From positions 28,366 through 92,365 of the forward strand of contig CAXBIS010000015.1 in assembly GCA_963975885.1 (NCBI GenBank): a stretch of DNA of 64,000 nucleotides. Direction: 5' to 3'. The position numbers and the translations under genes are program-made. Source of the stretch: Pseudazoarcus sp963975885 (lineage in GTDB: Bacteria > Pseudomonadota > Gammaproteobacteria > Burkholderiales > Rhodocyclaceae). This document shows, in pieces, positions 48,693-56,971 of the stretch; within the stretch, counting starts at the first letter, position 1; each line of letters opens with the position of its first letter. Under the pieces are notes generated by a model. It had not been told where the DNA came from and made no database searches. It worked only from the letters and a program-made list of their open reading frames with translations.

Positions 48693-50102
48693 ATGCTTCT
48701 TCGCCTCGCCCTCGCTGTAATGACCCTGCTCGCCGCCCCGGCGCTGGCCGGCGAGCTGCCCGAAACCGTACAGCGCGCGCTCACCCAGGCCGGCATCTCC
48801 GACGACAACGTCGCCGTGTGGGTACAGCCCGTCGACGCGGACTCGCCGGCGCTGGCCTACAACGCCGACCGACCGATGAACCCGGCATCGGTCATGAAGC
48901 TGGTCACGGCCTTCGCCGCCTTCGAACGCCTCGGCCCGGCATTCACCTGGAAAACCCGTGTCGCACACGATGGCGAACGCACCGAAGACCGCTTGGCCGG
49001 CAACCTGTATCTGATCGGCGGTGGCGACCCCATGCTCGATGTCGGCCGCCTGTACAAACTGCTCGCCCGCGTGCGCGCCTCCGGCATCACGCGCATCGAC
49101 GGCGACATCGTGCTCGACGCCTCCGCGCTGCGCCTGCCGCCGCACGACCCCGCCGCCTTCGACAGCCGCCCCTTGCGCCCCTACAACAGTGGCGCCAACG
49201 GCCTGCTTGCCAACTTCAACACGGTGCAGTTGCACCTGACCCCGGGCGGGAGACCCGGCGAGCCTGTCGCCGTCGCCGCCGTCCCGGCGCTCGAAGGCGT
49301 CGAATTCGATTCGCGCATCGTCACGTCCGACGGGTTCTGCGGCGCCTGGTGGAGTCGGCTCGACGCGGTCGCCGGCAACGGCGCGTTGATCCTCACCGGC
49401 ACGCTGCCCGTCGACTGCGGCCCGCGCGACTGGGCTGTCGCGCCGCTCGTCACCGAAGCCTTCAGCGAAAGACTCGTCGCACAAATGTGGCGGGAGTCCG
49501 GCGGCACGCTCGCCGGAACCGTGCGCAGCGCCACCACCCCGCCGACCGCGACCACCTTGTTCGCGCAGGACTCGGTCCCGCTCGCCGAAGCCGTACGCGA
49601 GATGAACAAGTGGTCCAGCAACGTCATCGCCCGTCAGGTGCTCGCCACGCTGGCGCTCGACGACCCCAGCGCCGTCGACATGATCGCCACCGGCGCCTGG
49701 CGCGCCCGCGACACGCTGGCCGCCGCCGGCGTCCCGACCCAGGGCCTGGTCATCGAAAACGGCTCCGGCCTCTCCCGCAGCGCCCGCATCCGTGCCGACG
49801 CCCTCGGGGCGCTGCTCATCCAGGCATGGAAACGCCCCTGGATGCCCGAATTCGTCTCGTCCCTCTCCATCGCCGGCCTCGACGGCACCGCCCGCAAACG
49901 CCTCGCCGACAGCCCCGCCAACGCCCGCGCGCACATCAAGACAGGGACGATCAACGGGGTGCGCGCCATGGCCGGCTACGTCCTCGACCGCGACGGGCGG
50001 CGTCATGCGGTGGTGATGATGGTCAATGATGCGAAGGCGTCGCAGGGAGAGGCGGCGCAGGATGGGGTGGTGGAGTGGGTTTGGGGTGGGGCGGGGAGGT
50101 GA
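48693..50102 (+). CDS. dacB: D-alanyl-D-alanine carboxypeptidase/endopeptidase, PBP4 type
   Basis: Periplasmic low-molecular-weight penicillin-binding protein (family S13). The 469-residue sequence has a signal peptide (LLRLALAVMTLLAAPALA), the SVMK motif with the nucleophile Ser66, the large PBP4 insert, the SSN motif in NKWSSNVIAR and KTGTI near the C-terminus. ATG 48693 was chosen because it places the signal peptide at the N-terminus. The final residues become Gly/Trp/Arg-rich. A REP follows immediately. Confidence 0.93.
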   Translation: MLLRLALAVMTLLAAPALAGELPETVQRALTQAGISDDNVAVWVQPVDADSPALAYNADRPMNPASVMKLVTAFAAFERLGPAFTWKTRVAHDGERTEDRLAGNLYLIGGGDPMLDVGRLYKLLARVRASGITRIDGDIVLDASALRLPPHDPAAFDSRPLRPYNSGANGLLANFNTVQLHLTPGGRPGEPVAVAAVPALEGVEFDSRIVTSDGFCGAWWSRLDAVAGNGALILTGTLPVDCGPRDWAVAPLVTEAFSERLVAQMWRESGGTLAGTVRSATTPPTATTLFAQDSVPLAEAVREMNKWSSNVIARQVLATLALDDPSAVDMIATGAWRARDTLAAAGVPTQGLVIENGSGLSRSARIRADALGALLIQAWKRPWMPEFVSSLSIAGLDGTARKRLADSPANARAHIKTGTINGVRAMAGYVLDRDGRRHAVVMMVNDAKASQGEAAQDGVVEWVWGGAGR

Positions 50103-50122
50103 TTGCGTGGTTACGTCGCTAA

Positions 50123-50165
50123 CATGCGGCGCAATGCGCTTCGCTTATTGCGCCCTACGCGGGCT
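50123..50165 (-). repeat. REP sequence after dacB
   Basis: CATGCGGCGCAATGCGCTTC, then GCTTATTGCGCCCTACGCGG, the inverted orientation of the same REP family found at 7.2-7.6, 45.1 and 51.1-51.8 kb. It lies 20 bases after the dacB stop. Confidence 0.85.
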
Positions 50166-50208
50166 ATCGGAGTCAGGCCGGCGCATTTTTTAATCTGTGC
50201 TGATACGC

Positions 50209-50335
50209 TATTCACCTGACAGTTGACCATGTCAGGGGGTGGTCATACTGCCTTGAGCCGGGTCGAGCAACCCAAGGAGACGATCGCGGAGGCTGCATAA
50301 AGCAACACCGGCTCGGGGCCGGTGTCAGGTGAATA
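50209..50335. repeat. 127-base element with perfect 13-base terminal inverted repeats
   Basis: TATTCACCTGACA (50209-50221) and its exact complement TGTCAGGTGAATA (50323-50335) bracket a non-coding segment with two inner inverted repeats, TGACCA/TGGTCA (50224-50229 and 50239-50244) and ACCGGC/GCCGGT (about 50307-50323). As RNA it would fold into a closed three-way shape. As DNA it looks like a small non-autonomous transposable element, but no target-site duplication is evident. It ends 20 bases after the stop of the 233-residue gene. Confidence 0.6.
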
Positions 50336-50354
50336 CTTGATCTGTACATGTTGT

Positions 50355-51056
50355 TCATTCTTCATCCTTTTGATCTAGGACTGGATTGTCTACGCCACTA
50401 GGCAACTCTTCTGTACGAGCCTGCGTTTTCCATACAATCTCTGCAATCTCTCTTATGCGTTCTACTATTGGCTTCGCATCTTTCCCTAACTTACCGAGAA
50501 CCACACCTGCATCCCCTACTAACCCCCAAAATCTATCAAGATCCGAAACGCGCTTATGCAACTCGGCCTGCAAGTTCTCCAATCTCTTTAGAAGGCGCTG
50601 CCTATGGTCTTCATCCAAACCATCTACCTGTGAGACATGACTCCTGATCTCATTGATAAGGAATTGCACACGCTCAAGATCTCCCTGAGTAAACTCATAA
50701 GAAAATGAGTATTTCAGCGCAGTGCTGTACCTATTTCTTAACGAATCGACCTTCAATTCAGTCGCCTTCGCTCGCAGAGCCTCCTCGACTGACTGAAGAT
50801 ACATCCTAAGGGAAACGCAATTTTCTCCGATCTCAATAGAGGGTTTCGGAATTTTAATGCCCACGTCTAGTTTGTTAGATTTCAAAACCAAATCTACGAA
50901 TGTCGAAGCATCCCACAACAGATCATGCTCTTCATCAGTCCAATTCTCCCCATTGTCCATTCTAGCTTGAGCAGCAATCGCCACTCGGCAGGCCTCGACC
51001 AGACCTACAACGGGACTCTGCTCCACCTTTTCGATAAAATCTTTATCAAAGAACAT
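50355..51056 (-). CDS. Hypothetical protein, low-GC accessory gene
   Basis: I do not recognise this 233-residue protein. It is largely helical and charged; a stretch at about residues 140-175 (HRQRLLKRLENLQAELHKRV) looks like a coiled coil. A more hydrophobic segment, FWGLVGDAGVVLGKLGKDAK, follows, then a short acidic tail. There is no signal peptide. Base composition is far lower in GC than dacB or the RAYT gene, so it was probably acquired. It is enclosed by REPs (50123-50165 and 51092-51143) and by the 127-base inverted-repeat element at its 3' end. A single-gene cargo is likely; function unknown. Confidence 0.75.
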   Translation of the reverse strand: MFFDKDFIEKVEQSPVVGLVEACRVAIAAQARMDNGENWTDEEHDLLWDASTFVDLVLKSNKLDVGIKIPKPSIEIGENCVSLRMYLQSVEEALRAKATELKVDSLRNRYSTALKYSFSYEFTQGDLERVQFLINEIRSHVSQVDGLDEDHRQRLLKRLENLQAELHKRVSDLDRFWGLVGDAGVVLGKLGKDAKPIVERIREIAEIVWKTQARTEELPSGVDNPVLDQKDEE

Positions 51057-51091
51057 TTAATCCTCACGATTCACAAAGAGCGACGAGGGGC

Positions 51092-51143
51092 AGCCCGCGT
51101 AGCCCGCGTAGGGCGCAATAAGCGAAGCGCATTGCGCCGAATG
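51092..51143 (+). repeat. REP flanking the RAYT gene (3' side)
   Basis: AGCCCGCGTAGCCCGCGTAG, then GGCGCAATAAGCGAAGCGCA and TTGCGCCGAATG, with a short tandem duplication of AGCCCGCGT at its left end. It ends six bases before the stop codon of the RAYT gene and is inverted relative to the REP at 51730-51769, so the transposase gene sits between a REP pair. Confidence 0.88.
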
Positions 51144-51149
51144 AGAGCG

Positions 51150-51683
51150 TCAATCCAACCCGACCAACCCATCCGCCGCCGCACTCCCCGCCCAATCTAC
51201 TGCATAAACCCCACGCTCCACCAACCGGTGAAACGTCGAATACGGCCAATCGGCCACCCGCTGCACATGGCCATGCTTGACCGGATTGAAGTGAAGATAG
51301 TCCATGTGCGCCCGAAAGTCCGCCTCGTCGCGAATCAGGTGCTCCCAATAGCGCCGTTGCCAGATGCCGCGCTCCCCGCGTGCGCGGCGTACGGGAGACC
51401 TATGCTCGGTGATGGGCAAACGTTTGGAGAAGCCTGACTTTATCAGCCGCCAGCGGGTGGCGAAGTCGGTGTCCTCGGGCGGAAGTTCGAGGATGCAGTG
51501 CATGTGCTCGGGCAACACCACCCAGCCGTGGATCACGAAAGGATGGCTCTGGCGGACGGCACGGATTGAATCGCGCAGCAGGTCGATGTTGCGTGTAAAG
51601 ACATCGTTGCCGTAGCGTTGCAGAGCGGCGACGGTAAAGAACCAGACACCTCCGGGGTGCCAGGCGCGACGGTAGTCGGGCAT
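51150..51683 (-). CDS. REP-associated tyrosine transposase (RAYT)
   Basis: A 177-residue Y1 (IS200/IS605-like) single-strand transposase domesticated for REP sequences. It shows YRRAWHPGGVWFFTVAALQR, the metal-binding His-x-His in LPEHMHCILELP, and the catalytic-Tyr region ADFRAHMDYLHFNPVKHGH. The length is right for a RAYT. The ATG at 51683 (MPDYRRAW) is the family start. REPs flank it in inverted orientation and belong to the same family as those elsewhere in the window, so it is the probable generator of these repeats. It is intact by eye. Confidence 0.93.
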   Translation of the reverse strand: MPDYRRAWHPGGVWFFTVAALQRYGNDVFTRNIDLLRDSIRAVRQSHPFVIHGWVVLPEHMHCILELPPEDTDFATRWRLIKSGFSKRLPITEHRSPVRRARGERGIWQRRYWEHLIRDEADFRAHMDYLHFNPVKHGHVQRVADWPYSTFHRLVERGVYAVDWAGSAAADGLVGLD

Positions 51684-51729
51684 GGGCCACTCCAAATATG
51701 ACGAATGGGCGGAGGGTCGCGCATATCTA

Positions 51730-51769
51730 CATGCGGCGCAATGCCCTTCGGTTATTGCGCCCTACGCTG
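51730..51769 (-). repeat. REP flanking the RAYT gene (5' side)
   Basis: CATGCGGCGCAATGCCCTTC, then GGTTATTGCGCCCTACGCTG, in inverted orientation to the REP at 51092-51143. It is followed by a short direct duplication (CTACGCTGGAT twice). Confidence 0.85.
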
Positions 51770-51820
51770 GATCTACGCTGGATCGCCCACCCGTGCATTG
51801 AAAGGCGGCAAGGAGGCGAC

Positions 51821-52165
51821 ATGTTTGTCGTGGTGTACTGGTGGCGGGTGAAACCGGGGAAAGAAGCGCAGTTCCGCGAGGCGTGGCGTCGCGGAACGCG
51901 CGAGATTGCACGAATCTACGGCGGCCTGGGCTCGCGTCTGCACAGGGAGGCAGACGGGCGTTTCGTGGCGATGGCCGAATGGCCGGACCGGGAGACCTGG
52001 CAGCGGGCCTACGACGCGAAGATGATCTACGACGACAAGGAGGCCAGGGCGATGTTCGTGGACGCCATCGCCGAGGTTCCGCCCGACAACGCGCCCGCTT
52101 TCATGATGGAGGTCACCGACGACCTGCTCGGGCTGAACGTCGCAAATCCTCCGCAATCAGACTGA
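51821..52165 (+). CDS. Antibiotic biosynthesis monooxygenase (ABM)-like small protein
   Basis: A 114-residue ferredoxin-like dimeric alpha+beta-barrel protein, with the ABM-type opening VVVYWWRVKPGKEAQFREAW and VAMAEWPDRETWQRAYD. Such proteins are small oxygenases, haem-degrading enzymes or quinol-handling factors; no specific activity can be assigned. AAGGAGG lies 7 bases before ATG 51821. It stands alone downstream of the RAYT region. Confidence 0.8.
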   Translation: MFVVVYWWRVKPGKEAQFREAWRRGTREIARIYGGLGSRLHREADGRFVAMAEWPDRETWQRAYDAKMIYDDKEARAMFVDAIAEVPPDNAPAFMMEVTDDLLGLNVANPPQSD

Positions 52166-52288
52166 CCGCACCGAGGTCGCCAGCGCCCTTATCAAGCCTT
52201 GTCGATCGGACGGGTGCCTGCAACCTGCCGAGTCGTCCAACAGCCTGACATCGCGGAGCGACGATGCGGCAGGTGCCAATTGCGCAGC

Positions 52289-52714
52289 CTACACCGGCGG
52301 CGGCATCGGCATGGTCTCTCCCTGGCCGAGCACCCACCAGCCGCGGGCGACGCGGTAGAGCACCCACAGGCCGGCAACGATGAGCACGCCCAGGCCGACG
52401 AAGAAGCCGATGACGGTGAAGATCAGCGCCCAGCCGACGACGAACCACAGCAGCGCGAACCAGAACGTGCGGATCTGCCAGCGGAAGTGGCTCTCCAGCC
52501 AGGTACCGCGCGCGGAAGCGCGCTTGTAGTAGTTGAGGATGACGGCGGCGATCGACGGCAGGGTGCCGACGAAGCTGGCGAGGATCGTCGCCGCGCCGAA
52601 CAGCGCGGTGAGCAGCGCGAAGGCGTGCAGGCCGTAGACGACGTGGGTGATCAGGCGCAGGTTGTCCAGGTCCATCGCCGGGCCGGGGCCGCGGGGTTGC
52701 AGGTCTTCGCTCAT
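52289..52714 (-). CDS. DUF4870 family membrane protein
   Basis: A 141-residue inner-membrane protein with three to four helices. A first hydrophobic stretch, THVVYGLHAFALLTALFGAA, is followed by ESHFRWQIRTFWFALLWFVV, and FFVGLGVLIVAGLWVLYRVA leads to a C-terminal RGWWVLGQGE. This matches DUF4870/YtzC-like predicted transporters of unknown role. It lies 13 bases downstream of ubiD on the same strand, so it may be co-transcribed with it. Confidence 0.8.
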   Translation of the reverse strand: MSEDLQPRGPGPAMDLDNLRLITHVVYGLHAFALLTALFGAATILASFVGTLPSIAAVILNYYKRASARGTWLESHFRWQIRTFWFALLWFVVGWALIFTVIGFFVGLGVLIVAGLWVLYRVARGWWVLGQGETMPMPPPV

Positions 52715-52727
52715 CGATTGGTCTCCG

Positions 52728-54209
52728 TCACAGTCCGAGTTCGTCCCACATTTCGTCCACGCGCGCCTTCACGGCCTCGTCCATGACGATGGGCGTGCCC
52801 CATTCGCGGGTGGTCTCGCCGGGCCACTTGTTGGTGGCGTCGATGCCCATCTTGCTTCCGAGACCTGCCACCGGGCTGGCGAAGTCGAGATAGTCGATGG
52901 GCGTGTTGTCGACCAGGGTGGTGTCGCGCGTGGCGTCCACGCGCGTGGTCATGGCCCAGATCACCTCTTTCCAGTCGCGGATGTCCACGTCGTCGTCCAC
53001 GACGATGATGAACTTGGTGTACATGAACTGGCGCAAAAAGCTCCAGATGCCGAACATCACACGCTTGGCGTGGCCGGGGTACTGCTTGCGGATGCTGACC
53101 ACGGCCAGCCGGTACGAGCAGCCCTCGGGCGGCAGGTAGAAGTCGGTGATCTCGGTGAACTGGCGCTGCAGCAGCGGCACGAAAACTTCGTTCAGTGCCA
53201 GGCCGAGCATGGCCGGCTCGTCGGGTGGCTTGCCGGTGTAGGTGGAGTGGTAGATCGGGTCTTTCCGCATGGTGATTCTTTGAAGCGTGAACACCGGGAA
53301 TTCGGAGACTTCGTTGTAGTAGCCGGTGTGGTCGCCATACGGGCCTTCCGGCGCCATGTCGCCGGGGTGGATCACGCCTTCGAGCACGATCTCGGCGGAC
53401 GCCGGCACCTGCAGATCGGAGTCCATGCACTTGACCAGTTCGGTCTTGGAGCCGCGCAGCAGGCCCGCGAACTGATACTCGGACAGCGTATCCGGCACCG
53501 GCGTGACCGCGCCGAGGATGGTCGCCGGGTCGCAGCCGAGCACCACCGCCACCGGGAAGGGTTCGCCGGGATGGGCGAGCTGGTGATCGCGGAAATCCAG
53601 CGCGCCGCCGCGATGGGCGAGCCAGCGCATGATCACGCGATCCCTGCCGATGACCTGCTGACGGTAGATGCCCAGATTCTGGCGCTTCTTGCCCGGCCCG
53701 CGTGTCACCACCAGCCCCCAGGTGATCAGCGGCGCGGCATCCCCCGGCCAGCAGTGCTGGATGGGCAGTCTGGCCAGATCGACGGCATCGCCCTCCCACA
53801 CCACCTGCTGGCAGGGCGCGGAACGAACGACCTTGGGCGCCATGTTGAGCACCTGGCGGAACACCGGCAGCTTGTCCCAGGCGTCGCGAAAACCCTTGGG
53901 CGGCTCGGGCTCCTTGAGAAAGGCGAGCAGCTTGCCGACCTCGCGCAGCGATTCCTTCCAGTCGCCGGACTCGCCCATGCCCCAGGCCACGCGCTGCGGC
54001 GTACCGAACAGGTTGGCGAGCACCGGAATGTCCTGCGGCATGCCTTTCGTTATCGGCTTTTCGAAGAGCAGCGCCGGGCCGCCGTCGCGCAGCACGCGGT
54101 CGGCGATCTCGGTCATCTCCAGATGGGTGTCCACCGGCACGCTGATGCGCCGGAGTTCGCCCATCTCCTCGAGGCGGGCGATGAAGTCGCGCAGGTCGTC
54201 GTATTTCAT
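52728..54209 (-). CDS. ubiD: 4-hydroxy-3-polyprenylbenzoate decarboxylase
   Basis: Prenylated-FMN-dependent decarboxylase of ubiquinone biosynthesis. The 493-residue protein shows MKYDDLRDFIARLEEMGELR, NLGIYRQQVIGRDRVIMRWL, VAVVLGCDPATILGAVTPVP and the catalytic Glu-Arg region EGPYGDHTGYYN. Its ATG overlaps the pyrF stop (ATGA). It needs the UbiX prenyltransferase, not in this window. ubiC and ubiA lie 1.2 kb further along. Confidence 0.96.
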   Translation of the reverse strand: MKYDDLRDFIARLEEMGELRRISVPVDTHLEMTEIADRVLRDGGPALLFEKPITKGMPQDIPVLANLFGTPQRVAWGMGESGDWKESLREVGKLLAFLKEPEPPKGFRDAWDKLPVFRQVLNMAPKVVRSAPCQQVVWEGDAVDLARLPIQHCWPGDAAPLITWGLVVTRGPGKKRQNLGIYRQQVIGRDRVIMRWLAHRGGALDFRDHQLAHPGEPFPVAVVLGCDPATILGAVTPVPDTLSEYQFAGLLRGSKTELVKCMDSDLQVPASAEIVLEGVIHPGDMAPEGPYGDHTGYYNEVSEFPVFTLQRITMRKDPIYHSTYTGKPPDEPAMLGLALNEVFVPLLQRQFTEITDFYLPPEGCSYRLAVVSIRKQYPGHAKRVMFGIWSFLRQFMYTKFIIVVDDDVDIRDWKEVIWAMTTRVDATRDTTLVDNTPIDYLDFASPVAGLGSKMGIDATNKWPGETTREWGTPIVMDEAVKARVDEMWDELGL

Positions 54210-55018
54210 CGGCAGCGGTTGATGGCGGTGCGCGTCGCCTGCGCCGCGAAGCGCGCGGCGGCCGCGAAGTCTTCGCCATCGCCGGCGTACAGGATGGCGC
54301 GTGACGAATTGATGATCAGGCCGGTGCCGTCCCGGCTGCGTCCGGCCGCGAGCACGGCGGCGATGTCGCCGCCCTGCGCGCCGATGCCCGGCACCAGCAG
54401 CGGCATGTCGCCGGTGATCTGGCGCACGCGTGCGATCTCGTCGGGGAAGGTCGCGCCGACCACCAGACCGAGGTTGCCGCTGGCATTCCACTCGTTCGCG
54501 GCCAGACGCGCGACCCGCTCGTAGAGCTTCTCGCCGCCGACGTCGAGAAACTGCAGGTCGCTGCCGCCGGCGTTCGAGGTGCGGCACAGCAGGATCACGC
54601 CACGATCGGCGTATTCCAGATACGGCTCGATGGAATCACGCCCCATGTAGGGATTGACCGTGACGGCATCCGCGCCGTAGCGCCGGAAGGCCTCGCGCGC
54701 GTACTGCGCGGCGGTGCTGCCGATGTCGCCGCGCTTGGCGTCGAGGATCACCGGAATGCCGGGGTGACGCTCGTGGATGTGGCGGATCAGGTCTTCGAGC
54801 TGGTCTTCGGCGCGCGCGGCGGCGAAGTAGGCGATCTGCGGCTTGAAGCAGCACACGGCGTCGGCCGTGGCGTCGACGATGTCGCGACAGAAGGCGAGGA
54901 TGGCGTCCGGGCGCTCGCGCAGATGGGCCGGCAGACGCGCCGGGTCCGGGTCGAGGCCGACGCACAGCAGGCTGTCGGCGCGCTGCCAGCGCTCGGCGAG
55001 GGCGTTCATGAAATGCAT
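54206..55018 (-). CDS. pyrF: Orotidine 5'-phosphate decarboxylase, type 2
   Basis: Last step of de novo UMP synthesis. About 270 residues, the longer subfamily 2 form, with LCVGLDPDPARLP near the N-terminus, CFKPQIAYF and the catalytic LDAKRGDIGSTA. The start is uncertain among ATGs at 55048, 55018 and 55009; 55018 (MHFMNALAERW) fits the family best. ubiD is coupled downstream. A strong hairpin lies upstream at 55077-55104. Confidence 0.93.
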   Translation of the reverse strand: MHFMNALAERWQRADSLLCVGLDPDPARLPAHLRERPDAILAFCRDIVDATADAVCCFKPQIAYFAAARAEDQLEDLIRHIHERHPGIPVILDAKRGDIGSTAAQYAREAFRRYGADAVTVNPYMGRDSIEPYLEYADRGVILLCRTSNAGGSDLQFLDVGGEKLYERVARLAANEWNASGNLGLVVGATFPDEIARVRQITGDMPLLVPGIGAQGGDIAAVLAAGRSRDGTGLIINSSRAILYAGDGEDFAAAARFAAQATRTAINRCR

Positions 55019-55076
55019 CGGGTGTTTCCGTATCGTCGCAGCGTGCATGATAAGCGCTCCGCGCGCCGGCCAGAAA

Positions 55077-55104
55077 CGCACAGGGGCCTCGCGGCCCCTG
55101 TGCG
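55077..55104. terminator. Strong terminator hairpin upstream of pyrF
   Basis: A perfect 12-base stem CGCACAGGGGCC / GGCCCCTGTGCG with a TCGC loop. On the minus strand it is followed by TTTCTGG, so it can terminate the transcript of the small exported protein gene (55128-55379) before pyrF. Confidence 0.75.
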
Positions 55105-55127
55105 TTGCGAAACCAGCGGCTGGATAC

Positions 55128-55379
55128 TTATTTCTTCTCGATGCCGAGAATCACCATGGCCTGGTGCAGTGTGTCGACCGACTCGCCATGCTTGCCGGCC
55201 TTGTGCAGTTCCTCGCCCTTGGCGCGCAGCGACTTCACCTCGGTCATCTGGGCTTCCGTCAACTGCGGGTTGGCCGCCAACGCCTCGTCGATCTGCTTCA
55301 TGTCGGCCGGGCAGTGTGCAGCGAAGGCCGCGCCCGATGCGAACAGTGCGGTGAGCGCGATGAGCAATGTCTTCTTCAT
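55128..55379 (-). CDS. Small exported protein of unknown function
   Basis: An 83-residue protein with a clear signal peptide (KKTLLIALTALFASGAAFA), leaving a mature part of about 64 helical residues with one Cys (AHCPADMKQIDEALAANPQL) and a C-terminus VILGIEKK. The repetitive helix pattern resembles small periplasmic proteins seen in beta- and gammaproteobacteria; no function is known to me. The ATG at 55379 has GGAGGT 5 bases upstream. A terminator follows. Confidence 0.82.
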   Translation of the reverse strand: MKKTLLIALTALFASGAAFAAHCPADMKQIDEALAANPQLTEAQMTEVKSLRAKGEELHKAGKHGESVDTLHQAMVILGIEKK

Positions 55380-55464
55380 GCAGACCTCCAATTGGGATAC
55401 GCGAAAAACGTTCGCGCACGGCGTGGACCGGCGCACGGCGCGTTCGTTCGCGCGGCGCCTATGC

Positions 55465-56346
55465 TCAGCGTAGCAGCGTATCGAGCACCACGCCGGCGAA
55501 GATCGTCGCGCCGAACCAGTTGTTGTGCAGGAACGCGCGGAAGCAGTCCGCGCGCTCGCGCTCGCGGATCAGGCCGTAGTGGTGCCAGGCGATGCCGGCC
55601 GCGCCACACAGGCCGAGCACGTAGTACATCGGCCCCAGCCCGGCGATGGCCCCGGCCACCGCCATCAACACCAGCATCGCTGCGTAGCAGCCCATCACGG
55701 CCGTGACGTCGTAGCGGCCGAAGGTAATGGCCGCGCTCTTGACGCCGATCTTCAGGTCATCCGGGCGGTCGACCATGGCGTACTCGGTGTCGTAGGCCAT
55801 TGCCCAGAACACGTTGGCCAGCACCATCAGCCACGCCACGCCGGGCACCTCACCCTGCACTGCCGCGAAACCCATCGGAATGCCGAAACCAAAGGCAATG
55901 CCCAGCCACGCCTGCGGGATCGCCAGCACGCGCTTGGTGAACGGGTAGATCGCCGCGATCAGCACGGCCGGAATCGACAGCGCGATCACCAGTGGATCGA
56001 GGAACAGCACCAGGAACAGCGCGGCCAGCGCGAGAATGGCGGCGACCATCAGGGCCTCGCCCGGCATCACGTCGCCGGTGACGATGGGGCGTGCGCGCGT
56101 GCGTTCGACGTGGCCGTCGATGTTGCGGTCGGCGTAGTCGTTGATCGCGCAGCCGGCCGAGCGCATCAGCACCGTGCCGGCGACGAAGATCGCCAGCACG
56201 TGCAGCGGCGGCACGCCGTCGGCGGCGATCCACAACCCCCACAGCGTCGGCCACATCAGCAGCAGGATGCCGATCGGGCGGTCCAGCCGCGTCAGGCGCA
56301 GGTAATGGGGCAGGCGTTCGGAGAAGCGGAAGGTCTTGTCGGTCAT
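55465..56346 (-). CDS. ubiA: 4-hydroxybenzoate octaprenyltransferase
   Basis: Inner-membrane prenyltransferase attaching the polyprenyl tail to 4-hydroxybenzoate. The 293-residue protein has about eight helices and both Asp-rich motifs: NDYADRNIDGHVERTRARP (NDxxDxxxD) and YDTEYAMVDRPDDLKIGVKS. Its ATG overlaps the ubiC stop by 4 bases, giving the standard ubiC-ubiA pair. Confidence 0.96.
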   Translation of the reverse strand: MTDKTFRFSERLPHYLRLTRLDRPIGILLLMWPTLWGLWIAADGVPPLHVLAIFVAGTVLMRSAGCAINDYADRNIDGHVERTRARPIVTGDVMPGEALMVAAILALAALFLVLFLDPLVIALSIPAVLIAAIYPFTKRVLAIPQAWLGIAFGFGIPMGFAAVQGEVPGVAWLMVLANVFWAMAYDTEYAMVDRPDDLKIGVKSAAITFGRYDVTAVMGCYAAMLVLMAVAGAIAGLGPMYYVLGLCGAAGIAWHHYGLIRERERADCFRAFLHNNWFGATIFAGVVLDTLLR

Positions 56347-56900
56347 GCAGGCAGATCGAGTATCGCAGGCAGGAAGATTTCACTGACGAGCAGGCGGCGC
56401 CCACGCAAACGGAACACGGAACGCCGCCCCCACAACTCGGGCGGCAGCGGCTGCGGCGCAAGTGCGGTGGCCGCTGCGCGGTGACGCGCGTCGCGCGCAT
56501 CAAGCCGAGCGCACGTCAGCCGCCCGCGCACGACACGCGGATTGGCGAACAGCGCCGCACCCAGCGGACGCGAGCCGATGGTCGCGAACAGGCGCGAGCC
56601 TGCCCTCACGGTAGCACGCGGCATCACCGAGCGCGCATACACCACCGGCACGCCATCGGCCAGCAGCAGCACCTCGCGCACCCACGCCCACTCACCCGGA
56701 GCGAGTCCCAGCAACGGTGCCTCGTCGGCCAGCACGCGGTCCAGGCGCTGGCGCAGCACACGCACCGCGAAGGTATCGCAACGCGCGCGAATGCGTGCCG
56801 TCAGCGAGCCCGGATCACGCAGCCAGCCGTCCATCCCGCGCGGCAGCAGCGCCGGCAGAAGATGGCTGCGCCACCGGTCGGACGGGGTTCTAGAGGACAT
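56343..56900 (-). CDS. ubiC: Chorismate pyruvate-lyase
   Basis: Makes 4-hydroxybenzoate from chorismate, the first committed step of ubiquinone synthesis. The 185-residue protein shows DPGSLTARIRARCDTFAVRV, WVREVLLLADGVPVVYARSV and LGAALFANPRVVRG, and ends RRLLVSEIFLPAIL, all typical of UbiC. It feeds UbiA, encoded immediately downstream. Confidence 0.92.
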   Translation of the reverse strand: MSSRTPSDRWRSHLLPALLPRGMDGWLRDPGSLTARIRARCDTFAVRVLRQRLDRVLADEAPLLGLAPGEWAWVREVLLLADGVPVVYARSVMPRATVRAGSRLFATIGSRPLGAALFANPRVVRGRLTCARLDARDARHRAAATALAPQPLPPELWGRRSVFRLRGRRLLVSEIFLPAILDLPA

Positions 56901-56971
56901 GAGCGTACGGGATCGAAACAGCGGGCATCTTACCGGATGGACGGGCGATGTTTCGTCCGCGTCGCTGCAGC

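Noticed and set aside
47508..50006. A very long N-terminal extension of rmlB (832 codons in frame)
   Set aside because: The extension runs antisense through dacB and has no similarity. The dehydratase begins at its standard MILVTGGAGFIG start at 48578.
50209..50335. Structured element at 50.2 kb as a retron or type III toxin-antitoxin RNA
   Set aside because: There is no reverse transcriptase, no ToxN-like nuclease and no tandem repeat array nearby; only inverted repeats are seen.
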